Notes under the pieces: model-generated
What the model saw: only the letters and a program-made list of their open reading frames with translations
Told to the model about the DNA's origin: nothing
Database searches by the model: none
Source: Steinernema hermaphroditum
Taxonomy: Eukaryota; Nematoda; Chromadorea; Rhabditida; Steinernematidae
Direction of reading: 5' to 3'
NCBI GenBank assembly: GCA_030435675.1
Contig: CM059621.1
Location: 14,942,001 to 15,006,000, forward strand
DNA: 64,000 nucleotides
Part shown: positions 46,252 to 57,300 of the stretch, piece after piece
How positions within the stretch are numbered: the stretch's first letter is position 1
How the letters are laid out: each line of letters starts with the position of its first letter
Program-made: the position numbers and the translations under genes

Positions 46252-48315
46252 TCAAAAATCTGAACATCCTGCCAACCTTTGTCTCTCCTTACAATGGTTT
46301 ACCTCCAAACACCGTGGTCTATCACGAATGTAGCAGTAGTGAATGAACATGATCCATGTCGTATAAGTCATCGTTCCGCCATCGATCGAAAGAAGAATGA
46401 TTATGATGAGAGCGACGAATGGTTCGTCTGGATGGCGTCGAAAAATAAAGACATGTGCGTCAGAAAATACAATACCTTCTTGATTTCTTGAGAAAATTTT
46501 CTGTAATTGAAGGGACATGGGAAGATTAGAGCAGATAACTGTTATTCCAGTGAGAATAACGAAGATAAACGAGGCGACAATTAGAAGTACCTGCAAAACA
46601 GCACGATTTGTAGAGAGTTCTACATGCATTACTATAATGAAATGGCAAATTATGTCGTTTTACATGGTACAGCTTTCGACGTTGGTTTCACGAGCAAAAA
46701 GTTAGGCACGCTTTGAAAGAGAGGAGATTATCTAAGCAATGAGCAGAACGAGGAATGAGCAGAAAACGACTAAAAGAATTTTACAAATAAACTCAAAAAT
46801 GATAAATAGTATCCCCAATGCTATTCTAAAACTATTCTGCTGTATTCTGAAACAGTGTGTTATCCTGGCTAGTGTTCTAAATCAACACATATTTGTAGAC
46901 TCTTTGGTTCGTTCATTAACTTTGAATCACTAAATCACAAAAGTCAATTAGCGTCAGCAGTCAAGCAACTATAAGGAAGTCATACCGAAAACAATAAAAC
47001 AAACAATAAAACTGGTCAAGTCAGTGAACCATCCAGCATAAACCACGACCAAAAATCTTGTAAAGTTTTTGTATGTATCGAGCGACGCACAGTCATGCTT
47101 GCGATCCATTTTTAAATGAAATCCGAACATCCGATCCTAAAAATGGTTAGTCAACGTTTCTGAACACCATGAGAGAATCGCATCTTCTGCGCATCTTCTG
47201 GATGCAGCCTCTTCATCGTTTCGAAGTTGACGCGCACACTGATGGGACAGCTGCCTTCAACTCCGACGTGGTGTGCTGCGCAGAAGAAAGAAGAGAAGCA
47301 GCGACAACGGTGATCTACGGTTCTTCATTGTACATTATGAGATTTCTTGCGTGGTGAGTGCTACTGATTCAAGAGTAAATGTAATGTAAAATGTAATTTG
47401 AAAATCGCGTTATATTGGCTCAAAAATCATATGAAACCGTTCAATTGGAAAGTCAGAATACCTGTTTTCAGAGCGACTTTGAAAATATGCAATTCTAAGT
47501 GGTCGTTTTGGAATGTGTTATTACATTCATAGTCAGAGAAAGCCTAAACAAAACGTAGTCTGAGAAGAGAAGTTAGTGTTCAGCGAAATGTGAAATGTGT
47601 CAAAAAACATTTTGCAAAAATAGAAGCATGTAGGATACCATAAGATTTCATAGGGAACACCTATACCCTTGCCCAAAGAATTAGAGAACAACTCAAAATG
47701 AACAGACGCCTCGATCAAATAAGTGGCACATACCGAATGGAACAGGAACGGTTTGATAAACCCTTCCCTTCTTGTGAAAGATCCATAGATTGCAGAGATA
47801 CAAACAACCAAATAAGAAGCGACGATCGCAAGTATCCAGTAGAATCCGATGTAGATCATTAAAAAGGCGGACAAAAGACCGATAATTAAGCATATAATAG
47901 ATACAACTTTGCCCGTTCTCTTAAAGAGAAGATCAAGATAAAGTGAGAAGTTTTCTCATCCAAAAATTACCTCAGTATGACAAAGTCCACAGCAAACTTC
48001 GTAATCCGCATGGTAGGGATCGAATTCTCCGTCACATGTATAACCGATTTTGCATTTCTTCTAGAATCCAGATAGCATCATAATAAAGTCTAAAGTCACC
48101 AAAAATTCTTTCTTTACCTTTACTGCCACCTTGTCTTCACAACATTTGATTTTAGGCGGAAAATTTTCGATAACATGGGGACCCTATAGTACGATGGATG
48201 ATCGGTTAATGGACAAAAATGAACACACCTGTTCCTTGACATCCTTGTTGCCCACTGTGATCATAGTAGGTTCGCGGAAGTAGGAGACAGAAGCGATCGA
48301 AATGGAATCGCACAT
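46252..48315 (-). CDS. LAPTM4-like four-TM membrane protein (minus strand)
   Basis: Exons 48315-48229, 48183-48118, 48060-47971, 47919-47734, 46590-46476 and 46427-46252 total 720 nt (239 aa). The first three exons encode a polar N-terminal part with Cys pairs (KCCEDK, YTCDGEF, EVCCGLCHTE). Then come TM1 (VVSIICLIIGLLSAFLMIYI), TM2 (YWILAIVASYLVVCISAIYG), the RREGFIKPFLF loop, TM3 (VLLIVASFIFVILTGITVIC) and TM4 (PFVALIIIILLS with TWIMFIHYCY), ending with RDRPRC. The CCxxCH motif before TM1, the PFL loop and YxRDR after TM4 fit the LAPTM4-like/nematode four-TM group, which act in endolysosomal membranes. Intron 4 is 1.14 kb and contains the plus-strand remnant at 47210-47340. Alternatively it is a nematode-specific four-TM family of unknown function. 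Confidence 0.65.
47210..47340 (+). other. Coding-like remnant in an intron of the four-TM gene
   Basis: The plus frame reads HRFEVDAHTDGTAAFNSD then VVCCAEERREAATTVI, related to the minus-strand remnant at 15240-15425. It lies antisense within intron 4 of the four-TM gene. Family not recognised. Confidence 0.4.
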
Positions 48316-48954
48316 CTTGAGAGTGCTAAAAAGACCAAGAAGTGGCTGGAGTACTCAAACACACGGAACGCTGACAGACTAGAATTTGTGAAGATGGTGT
48401 GCACTGATAAAGGGTTTAGGACATGAGCCCGAATTTCGTCAGAATGCAACGTCACTGCTCCGTATGATCTTTTTGTTTTCCCCAAAGAAAGTCAAAAAAG
48501 AAGGGCTTTCTGACAGAAGATGCAAATACACAGAAATCAGAACTGGTGGAAGCTTCTCCATATTCATATCCTACACCTGTGTTGGTTGCGATCAGTCGGG
48601 TCATGCGTTTTCCCTGTCAAAAATAAGTGGGTGGTCGTCTTTATTGGCACAATGATCGCCTATAAAAGTGTCCAAGTATATCGATAGGTTTTGCCCAACG
48701 CACCTATCGTTGTGTTCGAAATATGTCATAACATGATCTCAAATCGTATAACAAATAATACATAACAAATCATAACAAATCTCAAATTTTTAAAACATAA
48801 CAAATCTCAAATCGATGGCCTTGTCGGATTACTGAACAAACATAATGTAAACTGATAAAAGGCTTAAAGGTGGTCGGACATTTCACCAGAAGGGTGACTT
48901 CACTATGTCATATGTGTGATTTCCTAATGTTTTGCTGACATCTGACACATTTCA

Positions 48955-49050
48955 GACTCAACTACTCTCTTGTTCAACGGTCGAGTGTAAACAAAAATCA
49001 ACAGCCCATCGATTGGCAATGTGTAGAGAGTTAACTAGTTTGATAATCCG
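48955..49050 (+). repeat. Dispersed repeat (partner 50628-50720)
   Basis: Shared blocks are ACTCAACTACT, a GTCAA/GTCGA stretch, AAAATCAAC, and ATTG(G/C)CAATGTGTA followed by GAGT(T/G)AACTA. The partners flank the element at 49094-50133 on both sides. Confidence 0.6.
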
Positions 49051-49093
49051 TGCTCATAAATGTTCCGTTTTCAGCCAATCTGTTTGGTCTTAA

Positions 49094-50133
49094 CCAGAGA
49101 TCGGAACGAGTCCGGGCTCGAGTCCGCGGACTCGAGTCCGGACATGGTCCTGCCGCGATCACCCTGGCGCAACACGTCATTTCTTTCGTTTTTTTTTATC
49201 GGCGCGTGCTTACTCATGTTCGTCGCTTGGTATATAACATTTTGCGGCAAGTTTCGTTGAAATACATGGTTCACAAACGGTTTGATGAGTCTAATATTCA
49301 GACCAGGAGCCGATTACAGCCTCAATTCATTTCAATAAATCACACCCAATTGAAGGTCGGCTCCACCATGTCAGTTTTAAGTTTTGATTGTGTAAAAAAT
49401 CCATGAATATAGTCCTGTGATTCTTTTTAATTTCTGACTGTGGTAGCCATTTTTTAAACTACATTTAGATCGAATTGAGGCTGTATTGATGGCTCTTTGA
49501 TCATTTTTGAATGGATGTTTGATGTCATCTGATGTCTGATGAATAATCAAATACTGAACGAAAAACGTGACAGCAGACATTCAAGTAGAAATCCAAATTT
49601 AAAAAAGTGGTTAATCTCAATTTACGGTTTCGTGAAACCTCAAAAAAATTTTTTTTATGAAATAGCGTACTACTGCCGTATTTTTTGACAAGAAGTAGGG
49701 ATGTGCCTCAAAAACGTTTAAACAACCCGATTGGTCATCAGCACTGGACAAAGCGCATAGTATACCCAAGGAAAGATTGCTGAAATCGAAAGCGCAAATG
49801 TCCTAGTACCTCACAACCCAATGTCCTAGTACCTCACGACCCACCTACGCCCTCGCAAGATAGAAGCAACGTTCTATCCTTTTGTCGCAGTCCCTTTGAA
49901 GCTTCTATCAACCTGCGACAGGATCCCATCGGAGCAGCTTGAAATGAGGGCGAAAAAAAATTAAAATTTTTAAAATTTATACTGTGTTCCGGACTCGTTT
50001 CGGACTCGGACTCGATCGAGTCCGGCAAATTTTTTCGAGTCCGGACTCGGACTCGGACTCGATCACCGAGAAAAATCGAGTCCGGACTCGGACTCGGACT
50101 CGATGACTTTTTTGGTCGAATTCCGATCTCTGG
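49094..50133. mobile_element. 1.04-kb palindrome-ended element with GAGTCC arrays
   Basis: The ends CCAGAGATCGGAA and TTCCGATCTCTGG are inverted repeats. Flanks on both sides read GTCTTAA. Near the termini lie arrays of GAGTCC/GGACTC hexamers, largest at 50000-50105. The body contains two frames conserved in the inverted copy at 40301-41096, but no known transposase motif is visible. Other GAGTCCGAGTCC traces occur at 13451 and 24139. Confidence 0.75.
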
Positions 50134-51199
50134 TCTTAACACGACCGTCATGTGGGGTCTTCGCGACGATTGCCCGAAAATTATAAACATTGTAATTAAC
50201 CATCACACTAATGTAACACAAAATCTAAATGAATGAACGGACGAACGTCGGAAATTTAGAAATATTTAAACCGATTTAAAAAAATATGTGTCGGAGTACT
50301 AAGGCGACGACCCACAACTTATGCAGCAGAACAAATACGGAGGTTGAACTTGCCGGAGGTTGAGGCATTTCCAAATCAAATAAAAGAAAAGTAGAGTTGA
50401 AGCACAAAAATATGGAGATGCTTGGTTGATACATGAACTAGTTCAATAATTAAAATAATTAACCGACCTTTTCGCAGGATTTGGTCAAAATTTTTTTTTC
50501 ATATTTGCCTTAAAAAGCTTTTCAAACAACACATCGCTAACTTGGAACGTTCAAATCAGTGAACCATCCACCGTGCATCAGGCTGAAAATTTATAAAGAG
50601 TCAACCCTCTCTAATCTCAAAACGACTCAACTACTGTCCTCCTGAACAGTCAAACGACGCCAAAAATCAACTCATCCATCAATTGCCAATGTGTACAGAG
50701 TGAACTACAGGATGATCCATAAATACTGTTACAAAAGGAACAGTCATATATTTTTGAAGAACAAGCCAAATGAGAAGATAGTTATATCTTTCGAAAGCCC
50801 AGATGATTCTCCTTAAACATGTAATTCCTAGCTTTTCAAATCAGGCGAGTTAGAGGGCCAAGCATCCTTGACAATCCTTGCCCCAGAAAGCCCTACAACA
50901 GTCAGTTCTGGAGAAGTTTCCATGTAGACCCCAGCGCCTTTTAGGGAAAAAATGAGCCTGGTTTACGCTATCCCGGAAATTCCTGCCCAAACCACCCAAA
51001 CCCAAAAGAGTCTATGCATCGTTTCGCAAGTGACTTTAGAATCGCTGGCTAATTCTCGTAGGTTGTTGTCCGGATTGATTTACCGGATCCGAACTTGGTC
51101 AGTTTCCAACCCTTGGGTGTTTTTGTCTTTCATCTCCTTCAGCTTCGCTGATGGCCCTTGGCCCCTTCTGTCCTCTGGAAGTGTTTGATGACCCGTTAG

Positions 51200-51463
51200 A
51201 CTTGCATTCGATGGAGTTTGAGCTCGACTGAGGTCTTAGAAATCGACGAACCCCATTTATGCGTCGTGATGATAGAAAAACGGTCTTCAATTAATATCAT
51301 GTTTCTTCTGGAAAATAACAAAAAAATCTCCGAGCAAATAGCTACATTGAATCCCAATAGAGCGAGGAACACCAATATCACAAAAAAAGAAGAAGAAAAG
51401 AGCCATCAAAAAAGCATAATCTTTGAACGTGTAACAGTATTCATAGATCACCCTGTAGTATAA
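51200..51463 (-). repeat. Dispersed repeat starting CTACAGGGTGAT
   Basis: It is related to 18540-18671 on the minus strand. It contains a hydrophobic frame (VFLALLGFNVAICSEIFLLF), which I regard as chance. Confidence 0.45.
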
Positions 51464-52388
51464 TAGTTCGTTGTCATGATCGGAGATGTAGTGTTATCGG
51501 TTAACCAGTTTGGAAAAACCAAACAATACCATAGAACCTTTTGGGGTTAATGTCATCATTTAACAAAAATACAGATAATTTTGAAACGTTTAAAAATCCC
51601 TAAAGAATATTGCACACTTGAATAATGAAAACAATAAAACAAAGTAAATGACATTTTCGCTAAATTTGGTCAAAAATCTTTACCGATTGCGGTTGCTACC
51701 ATGCTTATCTCTGCCTATCTGTATTTTTGTTAAACGATGGCAGCAACCCCGAAGCCGAGCATCTTGGATCATGATGATGTGGCGTCATTGACGATCACAA
51801 GGCATATAATGTAGTAGTTAGATAAAATATGTTACACTTAGTCTGTAAGTCAGACACATTGAAACACAAAAATGGACCGTTGCTGAACTTCAGGAGAAAT
51901 CCCACGGCTTATGCACACACTTTGGCAGATGTAACCTGTAGTGTTTACCCAGCAAGTCTCAGATTCATATGCAGCATTCATATGCAGAACAAAAATTAGA
52001 TTTAAAAAATTAGCAGATTCTACACCATATGCCTACTGTTACTACCACTGAGCCATCCGTGCTAACTGATTTATTGTAAACAACGGGGATGTTACATACA
52101 TTCTTAAACATAAACACAGACGGCACATTTCTTCGCAAACGTGCAGTCATTCAAACATAGAGAATTGATTTCAATGCTAGAGAAACGACTGTCGTTGACA
52201 CGTCGTTACACCACACTCGTAACATGAATGAAGCACATTGAAACGTTTAAAAATTCATATGCCGAACGTTAAAACGGCAAAAATGTACCGATGTTAAACT
52301 TCAGGAGAGAAACCATACAATGCCTTATGGACTTATCCTATGTAGCCTATAGTGTTCACCTACTCTCGTGTCTTATCTTGGCGTTATA

Positions 52389-53181
52389 CAGTATGGGCCA
52401 TAAAGATAGCCTCACCTAGTGTTTTCCGGTTTCTGGCTTGTGACTTTGATTACAAAAGCTGTACACCATTCGAAAGAGCGTCGAAAATGCGTCTTGGAAG
52501 AATTGTTTTGTTTTGAGAAGCTGTACCATGAAATCAAGAGAAGATTGTACCCAGGGGTTATTTTGCTCGGTCTACAACGTGGTGTCATTTAAAAAGACCG
52601 GAAAGCCGGTATTTCACATCGTTTCGGGACCCATTTAAGAGTGCTCGATAAGTTGCGGTTCTAAGGTTTGAAGGCGAAAAGGTCCTCAAAGGTACTTATT
52701 TCGACTCATTTCACCCTCTAGGTTATTTTTAATGGAGAAAAAGATGATTTACGTTATTTACACGTTTTATTTGGTCACTTTTCAATGAAAATTCTCAAGT
52801 TCTTAGTTGTCTGGAACTGCTATTACAAATTTAAAAGTTTTGACATCCCAAACCACCTGGGCATTGTCCAAACTACACTTAGATCCGCTAAATATCAATT
52901 CTTAATGTTATTTACTGCACCACGTTGTTGCATTGTTCAGTTATGTTGCATAAAACGAGTTTTACACAGGGTGAGGCTATCAATATGGCCCGGTGAAATT
53001 GGACACTTTTTTATTTTGTCTCTAAAAATTTCAACATTTTTCGCCGACTGATTTCGGAATGCAAGCTGTCCGTCATCATTTTCGACGCTCTTTCGAATGG
53101 TGTACAGTTTTTGTAATCAAAGTCACAACGAAGCCAGAAACCGGAAAACACTAGGTGAGGCTATCTTTATGGCCCATACTG
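52389..53181. mobile_element. Tc1/mariner-type non-autonomous element, ~100-bp TIRs
   Basis: A 793-bp element bounded by TA (52387-52388 and 53182-53183). The terminal inverted repeats begin CAGTATGGGCCATAAAGATA and extend about 100 bp with a single small indel. The internal 590 bp contain a further degenerate copy of the terminus near 52968 (GGTGAGGCTATCAATATGGC) but no transposase. The near-identical arms suggest recent activity. Confidence 0.85.
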
Positions 53182-53300
53182 TATGTTCGACCTTCGTTCT
53201 CAGCAAACATGTAGCGTTAACTTGTACTTTACTTTACTTTATTTCACGAGCCAAAGGCATTATGCCTTGCGCGACACCGAAAAATAGACAACAGAGGATA

Positions 53301-53436
53301 TCACTTTGCAGCAGGCTTCATCCCTGGCTTGGTGTAGACGTTAAACCGGTCGTAGACGGCGCACTTCACGGGGCATCTGGGAATCGGCAAAATTTCGGAT
53401 GACTTCTCACGTGGCCGGATTCTTGACGTCGGACAT
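53301..53436 (-). CDS. Putative 33-aa protein with one 34-bp intron
   Basis: Minus-strand exons 53436-53411 and 53376-53301 total 102 nt. The intron begins GTGAGAAG and ends CCCAG. The product starts MSDVKNPATCPVKCAVYDRF and ends TKPGMKPAAK, with a CPVKC pair and no signal peptide. A poly(A) signal (AATAAAG on the minus strand, about 53246-53251) follows a short hairpin (AAGGCATAATGCCTT). The combination of start, short intron, stop and poly(A) signal supports a gene, but the size makes chance possible. A broken relative of its upstream/start region lies at about 24255-24330. Confidence 0.4.
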
Positions 53437-53680
53437 CTTGTTTGTCAGCGGTGGTGGGACTACGGCTTCCGGGTGTCCCAATTCCCTCTGGAAGCCGGAA
53501 CAGTCATAACTGCCACGGGGTTTGCCATCTGGCCAACCAGACACTCAGAGAGCGACCGGAGGGACCGACCGCTCGCCACCGCGATACGAGTGAGACTCCG
53601 TAGCGTTAACATCGCTAACAAACGCATCACACATCCACTAATCAACCAAATTTATTCCACATCTCTTGTATTTAATCGAT

Positions 53681-54553
53681 TCAAGCAGCTGAAATATCGT
53701 GGTCTTCCACGTCCACCTGCTGCTTGCACACACAAAGAAGTAGGAAAACGAAGAAAGCGATGACGCCCACGTTGAAAGAGATGACCAATACGCGGTGAGA
53801 ACTGGGGATCATGTGGATCTTCTGGAGTTCAGGCAGGCAGCTGGGATCACCTTCCGTGTAGGTGTTTTCGTACAATTCCAGTAGGTTCTTGGCTGTCGGG
53901 AAAGGCATCAAGCAAGAAGGGATGAGTCCAGGAGTGAATTCGGCTAGGGTCCTATTCAAATCGAGATCCGCTGCAGCCCACTTCTGAAGGTTCTTGTCGA
54001 ATATCGCCAGCGCCACTTCCACTCCTTTAGTCAAACCGTTAGTCGGTCTGTCCAAGAGTCCCACAACCAAACTTTCGATGAAAAGCATCCTCTGAGATAG
54101 AATAGCTTCGAAGACGCGATGCCGTTCCGATGAATTCTTCGTGTACCGATCCAAGGCAAGGTTCAGTCGATGGTTGTCGTCATCGACACCTCCAAACTCG
54201 GCCTGAAACTTGAGATATCTCTCGATCTCGTTGTGGCGATGTTCGGGAAGGCGCAGGACGTAGTTGAAGTAGTCCACAAACTGAAGGTCCAGCTCGTAGG
54301 CTTTGTCGAGGTATTCTCCATCGTCGATGGGGCGACGTTCGCTTTCGTACTGGAAGCGAAGCCGTTGAATGGCGATGTTTCCGCCGAGAAGAAGAACAGC
54401 TGCCAGCACAACAATGACGATTGAAACGACCACGTAGGGCCGTGCTGGACGCCGCTCTTCAGAACTGTTGCATTCATCGATCGCTGGAGACCGCTTTGTA
54501 GGAGTGTTGACAATGAAGAATGGGTTGAAAGAAGGTTGCTTCAAGGTGTTCAT
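53681..54553 (-). CDS. Intronless two-TM protein of unknown function
   Basis: Minus strand, 873 nt (290 aa), a single exon, unlike its neighbours. The start at 54553 (MNTLKQPSFNPFF) was chosen over the upstream in-frame Met because a TATA-type sequence lies only ~40 bp before it. The N-terminus is cytosolic-type, followed by TM1 (residues ~40-60, YVVVSIVIVVLAAVLLLGGN). A ~190-residue acidic, helical region has possible N-glycosylation sites (KNSS, LNRT) and three cysteines; then comes TM2 (VLVISFNVGVIAFFVFLLLC) and a short acidic tail. An AATAAA on the minus strand follows the stop (about 53650-53660). I do not recognise the family. Confidence 0.7.
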   Translation of the reverse strand: MNTLKQPSFNPFFIVNTPTKRSPAIDECNSSEERRPARPYVVVSIVIVVLAAVLLLGGNIAIQRLRFQYESERRPIDDGEYLDKAYELDLQFVDYFNYVLRLPEHRHNEIERYLKFQAEFGGVDDDNHRLNLALDRYTKNSSERHRVFEAILSQRMLFIESLVVGLLDRPTNGLTKGVEVALAIFDKNLQKWAAADLDLNRTLAEFTPGLIPSCLMPFPTAKNLLELYENTYTEGDPSCLPELQKIHMIPSSHRVLVISFNVGVIAFFVFLLLCVCKQQVDVEDHDISAA

Positions 54554-54589
54554 TTCTGGAGTGAATTGAAGAAGGTGTACGCAATGCCG

Positions 54590-54596
54590 TATATAT
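54590..54596 (-). promoter_or_regulatory. TATA-type sequence before the intronless gene
   Basis: CATATATACGG on the minus strand lies about 40 bp upstream of the chosen ATG. It is the reason for preferring 54553 as start. Confidence 0.4.
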
Positions 54597-54616
54597 GCAA
54601 TGTGCACCTTGACCAT

Positions 54617-55719
54617 GCGATGCTGTCAAGGTGCACTTTTGAAAAGAGATTGAACGGCATCGCTTTGAAAAGTTAGATGCAATGAGGAAGCCAATTTCGA
54701 GGAACGCTTTCTTCAAAACAATGTTCCATGAGCAATAGGACCTATTTAACTACGGTATTCTTAAACCTGACCATGACTGCTACGACAATGAGAATTTGGA
54801 AACCTTCCGATTTTCGGGTCCTGGGCGTTCTTCAAAGATATAGAAAATAAGGTACCCACGTAAGTATCTCGAGCATGCAAAAATAAACCGGAGCTTCAGG
54901 AGAAAAGTCATGAAAACTGTTTTTCACTCACCTAGGCCTTTAGTTTGCACCCAGTCTCGCGTCGATTCTAGCGTAACATGCTTGACCGTTCGCTTGACGT
55001 TTGTGGCTTCTTTCAAAGTAAGTCACCTTGTACAGTAGCCATAAAAAAATTCGTAAAACTGTTAATGGAAAACGTCGCTTATCAGAAGAACACTCGCTAC
55101 AGCATCGCTTTTGCTAAGGAGTAATGCGAAAATCGGTCGAATTCTCTTTGATCTCAACGACTTGACACCACTTTATTTCATGAATCAAAGTCAAAGAATT
55201 CGAACACTCTTTGAGTAGTTTAAATTGTATTTTTCAAATGAAGAAATACGCTGATTGGAAATGGATCAGGCCCAAATGGTATAAGATATACTATTTGCTT
55301 CTTGGCAAATGTAAATGTGGTCCTTGCATATAAGTTTTGAGTTTTGCGCGCATAAGTTTTGCGCGCTCATTCTCTACTTCGTCCACGGCAAGAAGGTCAT
55401 CTCAAAGGAACCAGACGACACTTCACTGATGTTCGAAAAGACCGTCAAAACAGCATCTGTGGGCATCCTTCGCAGATCAATCGTATTGGTTATTTATTTC
55501 ACTACGTCCATCTTTCTTTTATCCTTTCATCAATCTGTTTTACCTACTTCGGTATAAAACATTTCCATTTTGGTGAACCCCAGTTGCGCAACTCCATGGA
55601 CATGTGATCGCGCCTTAACAGAAAAAGCGGAAATCGATCAATCAAACCGAAGGCGTCGTCGTCTCTCGGAGACAACACTTCGGGCTTGTTTTCGTCTATT
55701 CGTCGATCTCGTTTCCAGC
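54617..55719. other. Intergenic region between divergent genes
   Basis: It lies between the minus-strand two-TM gene and the plus-strand Cys-rich gene. A GTTTCCAG acceptor (55711-55718) directly precedes the next ATG and may be a trans-splice site. Nothing else is seen. Confidence 0.45.
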
Positions 55720-57300
55720 ATGAACGGCGTCAAGCTGTTCCTCTTCATCGCTCTTATCCTACCAGGCATTCTGAGTATTTTGTTTTTGTCTACCATAGGC
55801 ATAAGAACTATATTATTTAGGCGTGTCCGATCTTTTGCGAATCGCCTGCATCCGAACCCCAACGGCTCCTTTCTGTCCCTCAGCAAGGGCGCACAGTTCG
55901 AACCTTCTTGTGGAACCACCGCCTAATCTCTTCCTAAGAGATGACAGCGAAAAGAAACATTCCGCTGGGATCTTGGTTGGTTTCTGCAATGATTTCAAAA
56001 ATAATTTCAATGGGCTCAAAGGGCAAATTGTCTGAAAATAAGCCTAAGCCCATATTAAGGATATTAATGTTCCCTTGTTGTGTTCATTTTCTCTTTTTTT
56101 TTTCAAATTTTTGTCGGTGTCGGTAATATGCAACATACAACATTTTTGATTCTAAGCATTAGTCATAGTTGTCGGAAGCTTCAATCTAGTAACGATGATT
56201 TTTGGGCGATCGTTATGCGAATTCACTTCAAGCAGTTTTGCCATCGACAACCCTTTCTTGCCTCTTGCAGATCGACGACTTAGAGGCGAGCGCCCCAAGC
56301 GACGAAGATTTCGAGGTGCAAACGACACCGAAATCGCCGTTTGCCCCTGCTGATGACACCGTAACCCTGTACTGCAGGAAATACCGCAAACACAGCTCCT
56401 ATTACTGCCAGAAGCAGTTGCTGGCTCGAGCTTCGGACAATCTCATCCAATTCTGCGAGAGTTACTCGAGTAACTGCAAAGACTATCTCGCGACGGCGGC
56501 GAGTTCCACGGGAGACGAAGACTTTTTTGGGGCAGAAGTGAGAACGACCCCTGCGCCAAGGTTAGCTCCTTCTGTTGGAACCGGTTCAGTGTTTCATTTT
56601 AGCGGTGGCGGTGGTATTTTCTCACAATTTCAAAAGCCAGGTGGTTCAGGAGCGGATATCTTCTCGAGGTTTCAGAAACGGGGACCGAAACCACTGGCGG
56701 AAGATAAGGCGTTAGAGGTAGGCTTGTAGAATAAAGAGGGTTATCGGTAATCTCATTAATAGCCTGAACATTAAACAACAATTTTTGGATAGCCTTAACT
56801 TCAACGTGATTTCTTAATCAGACTACAGTACGATTCCTTGTGAGACAGAGAAGCATGACACAAAGTGGGAATTCCATTTTTAGAAGGGCAAAAAATCCCG
56901 AATTCCTTACACCCTTTATGTGAATGGATGATTACTACAATAGTGTAACTGATGCTTTGAAGCTGCTTAAAAAGAAACGTCCCTGCACTGCGGATTGCGA
57001 CCAACGCATCTGGAAGCATTGCACTCACGACTGCAAATGCGACCATGACTATCCCTACGTCCAAAGATTCTGCAACCCTCCGCCGCTTCCCATGTTTCTA
57101 ATGACTTGCCGTCTTTGGTACGCCCTCTGTCCGAAGTACGAAATCTACCACTACGCCTCTCAGTTCATTTACTCCAAGGCCGAAAAAGGAAAAGTTCTAC
57201 GTAAGTTTCATTTTTGGACGCCATATATCTATACCTTTTTACAGCTGGAACGGACGTCAATCTGGCGAAAGCAGAAGCTCAGAGACGGCTCATCGGATGA
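55720..57300 (+). CDS. Secreted nematode-type Cys-rich protein, function unknown
   Basis: Exons 55720-55774, 55821-55975, 56271-56717, 56963-57200 and 57245-57300 total 951 nt (316 aa). A signal peptide (MNGVKLFLFIALILPGILSS) is followed by a short Pro/Cys segment and a polar region with DTVTLYCRKYRKHSSYYCQK. Next is a Gly/Ser/Phe-rich linker (FHFSGGGGIFSQFQKPGGSG, then IFSRFQKRG, two FQK repeats). The C-terminal domain has CTADC, WKHCTHDCKCDHDYPYVQRF, CNPPPLP, MTCRLWYALCPKYE and YHYASQFIYSKAEKGKV. The dense, well-ordered C-terminal block looks strongly conserved. The acceptor at 56962 (TTTGAAG) and donor at 55976 (GTTGGT) are weak and could be misplaced. The function is unknown to me. Confidence 0.7.

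Larger units (their letters stand above)
48316..53300. other. Transposon-rich intergenic region
   Basis: It holds tandem ATAACAAATCTCAAAT units (48735-48815), the element at 49094-50133, the repeat pair 48955-49050/50628-50720, the repeat 51200-51463, a diverged duplication (51840-51910 with 52230-52310) and the Tc1-like element 52389-53181. No gene is supported. Confidence 0.6.

Noticed and set aside
47533..47733. Read-through extension of exon 4 of the four-TM gene
   Set aside because: A good GTATGT donor ends the exon, and joining to 46590 restores the expected third TM. The read-through tail has no TM and ends in low-quality sequence.
53216..53290. Hairpin after the 33-aa gene as a histone-type 3' stem-loop
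   Set aside because: The stem AAGGCAT/ATGCCTT does not match the histone consensus, and a normal AATAAA is present.
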